A stretch of 64,000 nt of DNA from VRUE01 sp044867645 (GCA_044867645.1 JBIOVI010000025.1:62001-126000); one strand, 5' to 3'; shown: positions 8,117-17,202, counted from the first letter of the stretch. Notes: generated from the letters alone by a model not told the origin. Translations and numbers: made by a program.

Positions 8117-8626
8117 TCAGAGGCCGGCCGGGTGGCGCGCGACGAACCTGCTCGGATCGACCATGTCCATGTGCCAGCGGGGTCCCGTCACCCCGGGCGG
8201 ATCGTCGCGGGTGTCGAATCGCAGCCCGGCGATGACCATGTAGACGTGGCGGTGGTTGGCGTAGACGGTGATCCAGCGGCCTGCTCCGCCGATTCCCCAG
8301 AGCTCCATCTGCCCCGAGACCATCGTCGCGTCCAGCTGGCCGGCACCGTGCAGCGCGTAGCCGACGGCGCCCGAGCAGTCGTAGCCGCGGCTCCACCAGC
8401 GCGCATGGCCGCCTCCCCAGACGTACGGCTTGTGGGCGATGCGGTTCGCCGCGGCGATTGCCGCCTTTACCGCGGCGGGGGCCTGCTGGGGCGGGACCGC
8501 CCGGCCGCCGACCAGGATCGCGGCGCAGGTAGAGCCGGTCCTCGTCTTGCCCGGCAGCGCCGGAACGCAGCCGTCGCTCCAAGGCATGGCTTGGCCCACG
8601 GCATTTGGAGTGCCGAGCGCCGCCAT
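8117..8626 (-). CDS. Exported NlpC/P60-like cell-wall peptidase
   Basis: Conserved residues: PYVWGGGH, then catalytic Cys84 in YDCSGAVGYAL and His127 in HRHVYMVIAG (numbering from the ATG at 8626). This is the Cys-His core of NlpC/P60 peptidoglycan endopeptidases. The frame stays open upstream to the TGA of the deiminase gene (8678). It encodes a convincing signal peptide there (RWTRRGIALALVTG, then AVGQA), but no ATG, GTG or TTG precedes it. The true start is therefore unclear: a rare codon, a missing base or stop read-through. It is the third gene of the 968-aa protein/deiminase operon. Confidence 0.78.
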   Translation of the reverse strand: MAALGTPNAVGQAMPWSDGCVPALPGKTRTGSTCAAILVGGRAVPPQQAPAAVKAAIAAANRIAHKPYVWGGGHARWWSRGYDCSGAVGYALHGAGQLDATMVSGQMELWGIGGAGRWITVYANHRHVYMVIAGLRFDTRDDPPGVTGPRWHMDMVDPSRFVARHPAGL

Positions 8627-8677
8627 GCTCCCGGTAACGAGAGCGAGCGCGATTCCCCTTCTCGTCCAGCGCCAGAT

Positions 8678-11410
8678 TCAGGAAGGGTACGCGGACGGAA
8701 CGCGATTCCACCATGGCATCCGCGCCGGCTCGATGCTTCGCAGGACGTTCGTCCCGCAGTGGATCTCACCGAAACGCACGTGGTAGAACCAGGAATCGAC
8801 CCATTGCGGCCGCAGTCCCTGCGCGTCGAGAAGTGCATGCGTGTAGGCCTGGAAGAGGTCGACGGTGCCCTCTGGGATCACCAGCTTGCGCCAGCCCTGG
8901 CGGAGGATTCCTGAAGCGTCGAAGGCGGCGCGATTGGCCTGACGGATCCGGAGCTCGATCTCATCGAGCGTCTTTCCCCCGAACCCGTCCGCAAACTCTT
9001 CGGCGAGGTCGTGGGCGTTGTGGAAGGGCGTCGTCACGCTACCTTCGTTCATCGAGGGGTTCAGCCACACCTCGGTCAGGTCGAGGCCCTGCTGGCGGAA
9101 ATATCTCGGCGAGACGCGGCCGCCGAGACCGCTCAGTCCCTGTTCGCCTAGTACTTCGCCGATCACCGTGGCCGCGTCCACGGGGAGCATGCGAGGGCCG
9201 AATGGGTTTGGGATAAGGACGGTCCCATTGACGTACTGCAGGTTGACCAGATCCGGGGTGAAGGCCGAGATCGCGCTCAGGTCCGGTCTGGGCGCCCGAT
9301 CGAAGAGTACGGGCACGCGGCGAATCGGGAAGCTGGCGAACTCCCGCGCCAGCGTTTCGTCCAGTCCTTTGAGTTTCTCTTCCGCGATGCGCTGGTTGGT
9401 GCCGCCCTCGAAGAAGGTGAACTCCCATGCGGAGAGCGAGGCCCTGTAGTAGTTCATGTTCTCGGTCGAGTCGGGGTAGTAGGGGGCCAGCGTCTCGCTG
9501 AGCAAACCGCTGTACCAGTCGACGATTCGCAGGTAGACCTGCGGAGGCGGCAGCACCGCCGCGATCTCCTGGTCTTGCCCGGGATCGGTTCCCTCATCGG
9601 CCTCAGTCGGAGCCGTTGCCTGTGGATGCTGGTGGAGCCAGAGCTTGCCCCGGAACATCCGCGTTAGCGGGTGCGAGCCCTGGCTCATACGGTGCCTTTG
9701 CAGGGTGAGTGGCCTCCAAGGAGCATTGGTGTCCGGATGGTGGATGGAGAGGCCCGAGTGGTACAGCCACGATGCCTTGTCCAGCAGGGCGAGGGCGACC
9801 TCGGGCGACGCTCGGAAGACGACGTTCGCTTCAGCGGCCCCACGGTCGGGCAGGAACGAGATCAGCTCGTCGACGTGACCCACCTTCAGCCAGCCGCTGT
9901 CGACGGTGACCACCGGCTGGACCGCGGCGCCGGAGTCGAAAAGCTCGCGCAGCGGTGGGTCAAGGGGGCGGTCTTCGCTTTCCCCCACCACGACTTTGCC
10001 GAACGGCTGCGCGGCCGTCGGCGGCGCCGCCTCGATGTTGCCGCCGTACACAAGCGAGTCGTGGATTGGCTCGATGGCATCGGAGAAGGTGGCGAGGTCG
10101 CCTCCCTCCACCTGAAACGTCGTCCCTCCCAGCGCTAGTGAGAAAATCGCGCTTGCCCCACTCCCGCTGACGCCGAGAACACGCTCGGCGTTTCGAACCA
10201 ACTGCCGAACGCGATTCCTCAGGGTTTCGAGCCCCGGCCGCTGGCTCGGCGCCGCTCTGTTGAGAAGCTGGCGGACGACCGCCTCCACGCGGCGGTGGAG
10301 CTCCGGGAGCTGAAGGCGGATGCCGGGGACGGTCGTATTCCGTGGCGGTGGGTTGGCGCACTCAGGGGGCGGTGGCGAGATGCCCAGCAGCCGCGCAGCC
10401 GCGCAGAGTCGATCGAGCGCCTCGCGCAGCGCCTCGCTGGCCGAGACGACCTGGTGCAAGGAGCGGAACGCGGCCGCCGAATCGGCGAGGGAAAGGTTCG
10501 CGACGCCGCCGCTATGTTGGAGTGGCACCGTTCGCTGCCAGAAGTCGTCGATCAGTCCCAGGTCGGTCGAAGGGAAATGGGTCCGGACCAGTTCGGCGAG
10601 ATTGCGCTGGTTGGCACCCAGTTGTGCGTTGGTGAGGAAACGGGGCATGTGCAACAGCGCCCGCATCGTGCGGCCAGGGACGCGTATGCAACCGAGCTGG
10701 AACTGGTCCTGGGCCCAGGCATCGCCCATGTTGTCGGCGAGCCCGACCTCGCGTAGCGCCACCGGCGGACGAACCGAGGCGAGGCCGGCGCGAACGTCGC
10801 TCACCGACGGTACGTTGTCCGGCAGGTTGCAGATGTAGAGGGCCTGCGCCGGGGCGAGGTCGTCGAGGACGATGAAGCGGGCGAGCAGGAAGCGACCCTC
10901 GTCGACCGTCGATTCGGTGCCGCCGGCCTCGCGCCCGACGACGCTCACCGTGAGGGCTCCATTGCTCTGGCCGAGCGGCGAGCCGGGTATCCGCGACGCC
11001 TCGAGCCTGAAGGCGTGGATCCCCCTCCTCAGCGGCAGGGGGAATTCGACGCGGCCCGGCGCCGTGCGAGCTGGCTGCAGGACGCGGGAGCGATCGTCGA
11101 TGAGCGCGATCGCATCGGCGTTGTCGCCGCTGACCCTGAGCGTGAGCGAGATGTATCTCGCCACGGCCGCCGCCGAGACAACCGCTTGCAACCCGATCGG
11201 ATCGCCGTCGTTCCCGGTCTTGGTCGGCAGCGTGTGGTCGAGTTGCACTGGTCGCCCGACCCGCGCCGAATCGGCCAGGCGGCGACCGTCTCGGTCCACA
11301 TTGGCACCAAGGATCGCGCCGTGACCCGCCGCGCGTGCCGCGTACTCGGCCGGACTCCCCGACAACCTGCCATCCCGGTCGAAGTCGGCTCGGAGCTCGA
11401 CCTCCGGCAC
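8678..11410 (-). CDS. Protein-arginine deiminase (PAD) family protein
   Basis: A 910-aa protein that should hydrolyse arginine side chains to citrulline. Residues about 1-165 resemble the PAD middle domain, including calcium-type loops DFDRDG (10-14) and NVDRDG (37-42). The catalytic domain retains all four active residues by motif: Asp235 in GDAWAQDQF, His512 and Asp514 in LKVGHVDEL, and Cys885 in GEIHCGTNV. GGNIEAAPP (457-465) also matches. Relative to animal PADs it lacks the N-terminal domain and has extra sequence at about 310-430 and 530-780. No signal peptide. The GTG start overlaps the preceding TAG (TAGTG), so it is coupled to the 968-aa gene. Confidence 0.9.
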   Translation of the reverse strand: MPEVELRADFDRDGRLSGSPAEYAARAAGHGAILGANVDRDGRRLADSARVGRPVQLDHTLPTKTGNDGDPIGLQAVVSAAAVARYISLTLRVSGDNADAIALIDDRSRVLQPARTAPGRVEFPLPLRRGIHAFRLEASRIPGSPLGQSNGALTVSVVGREAGGTESTVDEGRFLLARFIVLDDLAPAQALYICNLPDNVPSVSDVRAGLASVRPPVALREVGLADNMGDAWAQDQFQLGCIRVPGRTMRALLHMPRFLTNAQLGANQRNLAELVRTHFPSTDLGLIDDFWQRTVPLQHSGGVANLSLADSAAAFRSLHQVVSASEALREALDRLCAAARLLGISPPPPECANPPPRNTTVPGIRLQLPELHRRVEAVVRQLLNRAAPSQRPGLETLRNRVRQLVRNAERVLGVSGSGASAIFSLALGGTTFQVEGGDLATFSDAIEPIHDSLVYGGNIEAAPPTAAQPFGKVVVGESEDRPLDPPLRELFDSGAAVQPVVTVDSGWLKVGHVDELISFLPDRGAAEANVVFRASPEVALALLDKASWLYHSGLSIHHPDTNAPWRPLTLQRHRMSQGSHPLTRMFRGKLWLHQHPQATAPTEADEGTDPGQDQEIAAVLPPPQVYLRIVDWYSGLLSETLAPYYPDSTENMNYYRASLSAWEFTFFEGGTNQRIAEEKLKGLDETLAREFASFPIRRVPVLFDRAPRPDLSAISAFTPDLVNLQYVNGTVLIPNPFGPRMLPVDAATVIGEVLGEQGLSGLGGRVSPRYFRQQGLDLTEVWLNPSMNEGSVTTPFHNAHDLAEEFADGFGGKTLDEIELRIRQANRAAFDASGILRQGWRKLVIPEGTVDLFQAYTHALLDAQGLRPQWVDSWFYHVRFGEIHCGTNVLRSIEPARMPWWNRVPSAYPS

Positions 11411-14316
11411 TACACAGCGCCCAGGCTGATCGGGTTCCCGGTCAAGCTGTCGACGATCTGCGGGATCTCCTCCAGGTCCTGGACGACGACGAGGCTGGTC
11501 GGGACCGTTACCTCCCATGGTTCGGAGTCCGCCGGGTACGGCACTCCTTCCTCCAGTTTGCCGAGCTGCTCTGAGATCTCCTCCACGATCGGGACGTACG
11601 TGCTGTCGCCAATCAGCGGTACGTCGTTGCCTTCCCAGACGATTCCCGTTTGGCAGAAGTAGGCGACGGCCCGTTCGAACCCAGGCCTCACGGGCAGCTG
11701 GATCCGGGTCGCTCCGGCGCGCAGGAAGGCCGCGAAGTCGGGATCGGGATCGGTCAGGTGAAGAGCCTCGATCCAGCGCGCATGCCGGCCCCAGAAATAT
11801 GGATAGTGGACGTAAGTCATGTTGCTCCACTCGAAAGCGTTCTCCAGGAAGCGAACCGTGTCCCCGTTCTTGCATGCCGTCCCGATGTCCATCGCCGGCT
11901 CGGCCGATTCGTAGTAGCTGTCGAGGTCGAGGTAGGCGGTCCTCCTCATCGTCATGATCGTCAGCTTCTTCAGCTCATCCCGTTCGATGCGGCGGTTCTC
12001 CACCGGGTTACGGCCGAGAATCTGCACGCCCTGCTGAATCTCGCGCTGGGCGAGGGCGTCCTCGTAGGCGGCCTTCTTGTTGAGATAGGCCTCGAGGATC
12101 GCCGCGTACGTTTCGTGCTGCCACTTCGCGAAGCCCTCTTCCGTCAGGGCGCAGTAGATGTCCACCGTGACGATGAACGCACAAACCAGGCCGTCGATGC
12201 CGACCGAGACCTCTGACCGCCTTGGTACGTTGAAGGTGATTACGTTCGAGGCGTCCAACCCACCCACAGCGACCTTGAGGGCAGCGTCTTCGCTCACGTA
12301 TGCGTAGATGTACCATGACCGTGCGCGCTTGGCCTCGTAACCCTCTGGGATGGAGACTTTGGAGCCGCGCTCGTAATTGCTCTCCTCCTTTCCCTCCTGC
12401 TTTTCGGTGAAGGCAACGTACGTGAATGACGAAGGGGGGGCCTTGGCCGAGGTGACTCCGTGTTCGGCTAGGTACCCCTGGTAATTCGTCCGGGTAAGGT
12501 TCTCCGGCTTGAGTGGCCCGCCGTTGTAGGTCGGAGGCGTCGGTTTCTCCAGCTCGAGTTCTTGCGGTGGGTTGGCGACCATCGCGTAGAGGAAGTACGC
12601 CGCCGGCTCAGGGACCACGAACTCGTACATCATCCGCTGTCCGTAGTTGAAGACCTGGGCGTCATAGAGCTTGTTCAGCCACCGGTATATCCCGCGGACG
12701 TTCCCCTCCGGGTTCTTGCTGTTTTGGATCCGGTGGACGTTGATCTCCTCGATCTGTTCGAGTACACGGTGCGTCTGCTCCTCTCGCACGCGCTCCTGCA
12801 CCCGTTCGGCGCTTTTTTCGGCCACCTCGCGCGAATAACTGACCGCTTTTCGCTGCGTCTCCGCGGTGGAGGTCGAGAAGCTGGCATTCAGGCTGGCGCT
12901 GAAGCTGACCGCGGGACCGTAGGAGCCGCTCACCTGGAGGCCGGCCTCGAGCCCGAACTGGCTCTCGACGGTCTTCGTCGCCTCGCTCTGCATCTCGTTC
13001 CGCTCGGTGCTCTGCAGGTCGCGCTCCTTTTCGGTTTCCCGCTCGCTCTCGACGGTCGTCGTGTCTTCGCGCAGGTCGAGCCGGCGATGTTCCCGCTGCC
13101 GGTACTCGCCGCGGAGGACGTTCTCCACATGGGCGAAGTCACCGAGCTGGTACGCCTTCAAGCGCTGGCGGACGATCAACAGGTCCCCGAGCCCGGCCTT
13201 GAACTGGCAGGGCTGGTTTTCCGGCAGCGTGTCCCAGTCGATGAACTGCTCGCGCTGACCATAGATCTTGGCGAAGGTCCCGGCGTCCAGCGTGACCCCG
13301 CCGAAGGCAAGCACTTTGTGCGAGCTGGTCGTAGCCGGGAGCCGCGCCGAGAGCTCCGCCATCTGCGTCTCGAGCAGGTTGACCGTCGCGAACGGGTCGG
13401 AGTCGGCGGGATTCGAACCGAGCTCCTCGAGCAGCTCCCTCGTGCTCTTGGTGAGGCTGTCGGCGACGCGATAGGAAAGGGCGATCTTCGAGCTGCCAGA
13501 CCCAGACCCGGCCGTGCCCAGGCGCGCGAGGGGGATGGGGGAGGCGGCCTCCACTTTCACGCCCTGTAGCGGCTCGCTCCGCTCGGCGTAGATGGCATCA
13601 GGGCGAGCGAGCGCGGAGATCAGCTCTGCGTGGGCGCTGGAAAGCCTCTCCAGTCGATCCCCCATATTTTCGAGGCGCTCGTCGTCGGTGGGGCGCTCGG
13701 GCGGTTCCGTCGGCTCCGGTTTCGCGAGCTCCGGACGCGGACGGGTCAGCTCTGGAATCACCACGAACAGGCGCCCCACAAGCTCACCCACCGTCTCGTC
13801 CTCCGCGAGCAGCTCCGGCGTCTTCGCTGCAGCGCTCACCAAGAAGAGGAGCTTGATCGCGTGGACGAGATCGTCCCCGCCTCGCTCTCGGTTGCCATCC
13901 GAGATCACGTGGGCGAAGACCGACTCTGCCAGCCGCACCGCGGTCTCCACGAATGGTTTCCCCTTGGTTAGATCCTCTGGGGGTTCGCCGTACTCCGACT
14001 TGACGAGATCGCTCAGGTCGGTATCGGCGAGCTTTTCGTTCGCGTTCTCCTCCACCCAGACCGCGAGTGGCGTCACCCCGAGAGGGAGATCGGAGAGCTC
14101 CCATACGTAGCGATCGCTGGCGATGAACTCGCGGCCGTAACGCCGCAGGATGGAGGGAGTCCGCTCTTCGACCGGCAGTTCGAACACCCGCTGCGCTAGC
14201 GGCGGCTCGTCGCCGCTGACCGAGTAGGGGATCTTCCTGTCACGCGACTTACGCGCTTTTGCCGCCCTAGTGGGCTGGCGCAGCGCCATGAACCGGAATA
14301 CATGCTCCTCCGCCAT
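11410..14316 (-). CDS. Large conserved-looking protein of unknown function, partner of the deiminase
   Basis: A 968-aa protein I do not recognise. There is no signal peptide or membrane helix. In order: a mostly helical N-terminus (1-190), a Pro/Glu linker (about 190-215), a second helical part, then the motif KAYQLGDFAHVENVLRGEY (387-405) followed by REHRR. Next come a highly charged Glu/Arg helix (412-450), a Gly/Ser/Ala amphipathic stretch (455-490) that could insert in membranes, a helix to about 535, and NYGQRMMYEFVVPEP (557-571). A beta-rich C-terminus follows. The ATG at 14316 has a strong GGAGGGAG site. It is the first gene of the deiminase operon. Confidence 0.8.
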   Translation of the reverse strand: MAEEHVFRFMALRQPTRAAKARKSRDRKIPYSVSGDEPPLAQRVFELPVEERTPSILRRYGREFIASDRYVWELSDLPLGVTPLAVWVEENANEKLADTDLSDLVKSEYGEPPEDLTKGKPFVETAVRLAESVFAHVISDGNRERGGDDLVHAIKLLFLVSAAAKTPELLAEDETVGELVGRLFVVIPELTRPRPELAKPEPTEPPERPTDDERLENMGDRLERLSSAHAELISALARPDAIYAERSEPLQGVKVEAASPIPLARLGTAGSGSGSSKIALSYRVADSLTKSTRELLEELGSNPADSDPFATVNLLETQMAELSARLPATTSSHKVLAFGGVTLDAGTFAKIYGQREQFIDWDTLPENQPCQFKAGLGDLLIVRQRLKAYQLGDFAHVENVLRGEYRQREHRRLDLREDTTTVESERETEKERDLQSTERNEMQSEATKTVESQFGLEAGLQVSGSYGPAVSFSASLNASFSTSTAETQRKAVSYSREVAEKSAERVQERVREEQTHRVLEQIEEINVHRIQNSKNPEGNVRGIYRWLNKLYDAQVFNYGQRMMYEFVVPEPAAYFLYAMVANPPQELELEKPTPPTYNGGPLKPENLTRTNYQGYLAEHGVTSAKAPPSSFTYVAFTEKQEGKEESNYERGSKVSIPEGYEAKRARSWYIYAYVSEDAALKVAVGGLDASNVITFNVPRRSEVSVGIDGLVCAFIVTVDIYCALTEEGFAKWQHETYAAILEAYLNKKAAYEDALAQREIQQGVQILGRNPVENRRIERDELKKLTIMTMRRTAYLDLDSYYESAEPAMDIGTACKNGDTVRFLENAFEWSNMTYVHYPYFWGRHARWIEALHLTDPDPDFAAFLRAGATRIQLPVRPGFERAVAYFCQTGIVWEGNDVPLIGDSTYVPIVEEISEQLGKLEEGVPYPADSEPWEVTVPTSLVVVQDLEEIPQIVDSLTGNPISLGAV

Positions 14317-14429
14317 CGGATCTCCCTCCGGACGTTTGAACAAAGATTCTAAAGCGAATCACGGGCTCAAGGGCTTCTTCAGGGCTCTCGCCGTCGGGCC
14401 ACGACCCCTACATTTGATCTCGCTGGACG

Positions 14430-16619
14430 ATGATTCCTAAGAAGCGGGCGACAGACGATGGCAAGCTCGGCGAGTACGAGCGCAAGCGCGATTTTGCGAG
14501 CACCGGCGAGCCGCGACCGCGCCGCTGGCGCAAGCAGAAAGGCGCTCCTCGCTTCGTCGTCCAGGAGCACAGCGCTCGCCGCCTGCACTGGGACCTGCGC
14601 CTCGAGCACGACGGGGTCGCCGTCTCCTGGGCCATTCCCAACGGGATCCCGACCGACCCGGAAGAAAACCGCAAGGCCGTCCACACCGAGGACCATCCGC
14701 TCGAATACCTCGACTTCGAAGGCGAGATCCCAGCCGGCGAGTACGGCGCGGGATCGGTGCGGATCTGGGACCGCGGCACCTACGAGTGTCACAAGTGGGA
14801 GCCGGGGAAAATCATTCTCAGCTTTTGCGGCGAGCGACTGAGTGGCCGCTACGCGCTCTTCCGCGCCGGCGCAGAGAAGGACTGGATGATCCACCGGATC
14901 GACCCGCCCAGCGAGGCGCGCGCTCCCTTTCCCGAATCGGTCGTTCCCATGCTCGCCCGCCTCGCCGAGCTGCCCTCGAAGGAAGAGGGCTGGGCGACCG
15001 AGGTCAAGTGGGACGGGGTGCGGGCGATCGCCTACTGCCGTCCCGGCCGGCTCCAGCTGCAGAGTCGCAACCTCAAGGACATCACCGCGCAGTACCCCGA
15101 GGTGCGGCGCCTCTCGCGCCAGCTCGGCGCCCGCGACGCCGTGCTCGACGGTGAGCTGGTTGCCTTCGACGAGAACGGTCGGCCGAGCTTCGAGCGCCTC
15201 CAGCAACGGATTCACCAGACCTCCGAGAGCGTGGTGAGGCGACGGATGAAGACCCACCCAGTCGCCTACGTCCTCTTCGATCTCCTCTACCTCGACGGGC
15301 ACGACCTGATGGAGGAGCCCTACCGGCGCCGCCGCGAGCTGCTCGAGGGTTTGGAGCTGACGGGAGAGAGTTGGCAGACCCCCGGTTACTCGACCGGCCG
15401 CGCCAAGGAGCTGCTCGCGGCAAGCGCCGCTCAGAAGCTCGAGGGGATCGTGATGAAGCGCCTCGACAGCCGCTATGTGCCGGGCAAGCGGACCGGCTCC
15501 TGGCTGAAGGTGAAGAACCTTGGCCGCCAGGAGTTCGCGATCGGCGGCTGGCTGCCCGGCGAGGGGCGCCGCCGCAACCGGCTCGGCTCGATCCTGGTCG
15601 GTTACTACGACGAGGGCGACCGCGGCAAGGAGCTTCGCTACGCCGGCAAAGTCGGCACCGGCTTCTCCGACCGCGATCTCGATGTGCTGATCGAGCGGCT
15701 GGCCCCCCTCGCCCGCGAGACGAGCCCGTTCGCCGGCGGGAAGGGACCGCGGGGGGCAAACTTCGTCGAGCCGCGGCTGGTCGCCGAGATCGAGTTTCGC
15801 GAGCTGACCGCCGAGGGGATGGTGCGCCACGGTTCCTTCAAGGGCCTGAGGAAGGACAAGCCGGCGGCGGAGGTTGTTGGCATCGAGACCCTCTCTCCCG
15901 CGACGGCTTTCACCAAGGCGGACCCGATCGAGTGGTACGCGCGGATTGCCGACGTCATCCTGCCGCACCTGCGCGGCAGGCGAGTGAAGGGAATCGACCG
16001 CTCGATCGACGACCTGCCGACGCTGGTCTGGGCGGCGGACCTGGTCGACTTCGAGCTCCACACCTCGCTCTCCCTCACGGCCGAGATCGAGCGTCCGACC
16101 GCGGTCGTCTTCGATCTCAACCCGGGCGCGCCGGCGGATATCGTCGACTGCTCCCAGGTCGCGATCTGGCTCAGAGGCATGTTCGAGCAGCTGGGGTTGA
16201 GCTCCTATCCCAAGACCTCAGGGTCGAAGGGTCTCCAGCTCTACGTCCCGCTCAACACCGAGGTGACCTACGCGGAGACGAAGCCCTTCGCCAAAGCCGT
16301 GGCCGAGACGCTGGAGAGCAAGTTCCCCGACCGCGTCGTCGCCCGGATGACTAAGAGCAAGCGGCGCGGCCGGGTCCTGATCGACTGGAGCCGGAACGAC
16401 TCCCAAGAGACCGCTATCTGCGTCTACTCGCCGTGGGCGAAGGAGCGGCCTTCTGTCTCGACGCCGCTCGAGTGGGACGAGGTGGAGGCGGCGCTGAGCG
16501 CCGAGGACGGAAATTCCCTCGTCTTCGACCGCGCCGCCGTGCTCCAGCGGGTGGAGGAGAAAGGCGACCTCTTCGCGCCGGTGCTGAGCGAGCGGCAAAA
16601 CCTCCCCGGCCTCGTCTAG
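14430..16619 (+). CDS. ligD: DNA ligase D with a degenerate polymerase domain
   Basis: A 729-aa bacterial end-joining ligase, normally partnered by Ku (no ku gene here). Domain order is phosphoesterase (about 1-160; RRLHWDLRLEHDG), ATP-dependent ligase (about 170-480; adenylated Lys193 in EVKWDGVRA), then a primase-polymerase domain (about 490-690). The polymerase part is damaged. The usual DLDPG is DLNPG (Asn564 instead of the second metal Asp). The usual KGLH is KGLQ (Gln603). A block of about 35-40 residues is missing after HLRGR (near 517). Asp652 in IDWSRND remains. Ligation should work; gap filling probably does not. Confidence 0.93.
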   Translation: MIPKKRATDDGKLGEYERKRDFASTGEPRPRRWRKQKGAPRFVVQEHSARRLHWDLRLEHDGVAVSWAIPNGIPTDPEENRKAVHTEDHPLEYLDFEGEIPAGEYGAGSVRIWDRGTYECHKWEPGKIILSFCGERLSGRYALFRAGAEKDWMIHRIDPPSEARAPFPESVVPMLARLAELPSKEEGWATEVKWDGVRAIAYCRPGRLQLQSRNLKDITAQYPEVRRLSRQLGARDAVLDGELVAFDENGRPSFERLQQRIHQTSESVVRRRMKTHPVAYVLFDLLYLDGHDLMEEPYRRRRELLEGLELTGESWQTPGYSTGRAKELLAASAAQKLEGIVMKRLDSRYVPGKRTGSWLKVKNLGRQEFAIGGWLPGEGRRRNRLGSILVGYYDEGDRGKELRYAGKVGTGFSDRDLDVLIERLAPLARETSPFAGGKGPRGANFVEPRLVAEIEFRELTAEGMVRHGSFKGLRKDKPAAEVVGIETLSPATAFTKADPIEWYARIADVILPHLRGRRVKGIDRSIDDLPTLVWAADLVDFELHTSLSLTAEIERPTAVVFDLNPGAPADIVDCSQVAIWLRGMFEQLGLSSYPKTSGSKGLQLYVPLNTEVTYAETKPFAKAVAETLESKFPDRVVARMTKSKRRGRVLIDWSRNDSQETAICVYSPWAKERPSVSTPLEWDEVEAALSAEDGNSLVFDRAAVLQRVEEKGDLFAPVLSERQNLPGLV

Positions 16620-17161
16620 CGCCGTGCCGTGAGGCCGTCGAGCACCACCTCCACCGGCGAGCGGTGCTTGCTCCCGTTACCCGACTCTTCGCGCGCATGT
16701 CGCAGCTCGGTGGCAAGCTCACCGACGTGCTGGCTGAAGCTGCCGACCTCCTTCGCCGCTTTGGCGACGTCGCGCGAGCGGATCTTCACCCGTTTGCGCT
16801 GGGGCAGCTTGACCCCGAGCACTTTGTGCGAATGCGAATGCGAGTGGCGAGAGCGCATCGCGCCGATCGCCAGGCCGCCAGCCGCTCCGGCTAGTGCGGC
16901 GCTGCCGGCGAGCAATGGCGTTTTCGCTTTGCTCGCGGCTTTGCCCACCGCCTGGCCGGCTTCCTTGGTCGAGCTCTCGACCGTCTGCCGGACCCCCTCG
17001 ACACGGGTCTTCCCGTTTGAGCCGCGGCCTCTGGAAGATGAGTTTCCGCCGCTGGTGCTGGCTTTCGCGCCTTTCGCGCGCGTCGGGGATCGTTTGGTGC
17101 TGCGATTCCGTTTCGGACTCTGAGAGCGTTTCGACGACGCCCGGGTTTTGGCCTGAGCCAT
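16616..17161 (-). CDS. Basic hypothetical protein with one membrane segment
   Basis: A 181-aa protein of no recognised family. Residues 1-75 are Lys/Arg/Ser-rich and look disordered and nucleic-acid-like. A helical stretch follows, then an Ala/Gly/Leu-rich segment (about 80-102, TPLLAGSAALAGAAGGLAIG) that could cross the membrane. A HSHSHSH run comes next and a charged helix ends the protein. A GGAGGAG site precedes the ATG. Its stop overlaps the convergent ligD stop. Function unknown; chromosome or envelope association is a guess. Confidence 0.6.
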   Translation of the reverse strand: MAQAKTRASSKRSQSPKRNRSTKRSPTRAKGAKASTSGGNSSSRGRGSNGKTRVEGVRQTVESSTKEAGQAVGKAASKAKTPLLAGSAALAGAAGGLAIGAMRSRHSHSHSHKVLGVKLPQRKRVKIRSRDVAKAAKEVGSFSQHVGELATELRHAREESGNGSKHRSPVEVVLDGLTARR

Positions 17162-17202
17162 GTTCTTTCACTCCTCCTCGAATTCAGACCTCCAGTTGGA
17201 GG

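Noticed and set aside
11411..11875. N-terminal extension of the deiminase frame (about 155 residues)
   Set aside because: It overlaps the 968-aa gene in another frame and reads as Arg/Pro-rich noise. PAD-like sequence begins right at the GTG at 11410.
15082..16061. Long antisense frames over ligD
   Set aside because: The plus strand has complete ligase motifs; antisense frames are GC artefacts.
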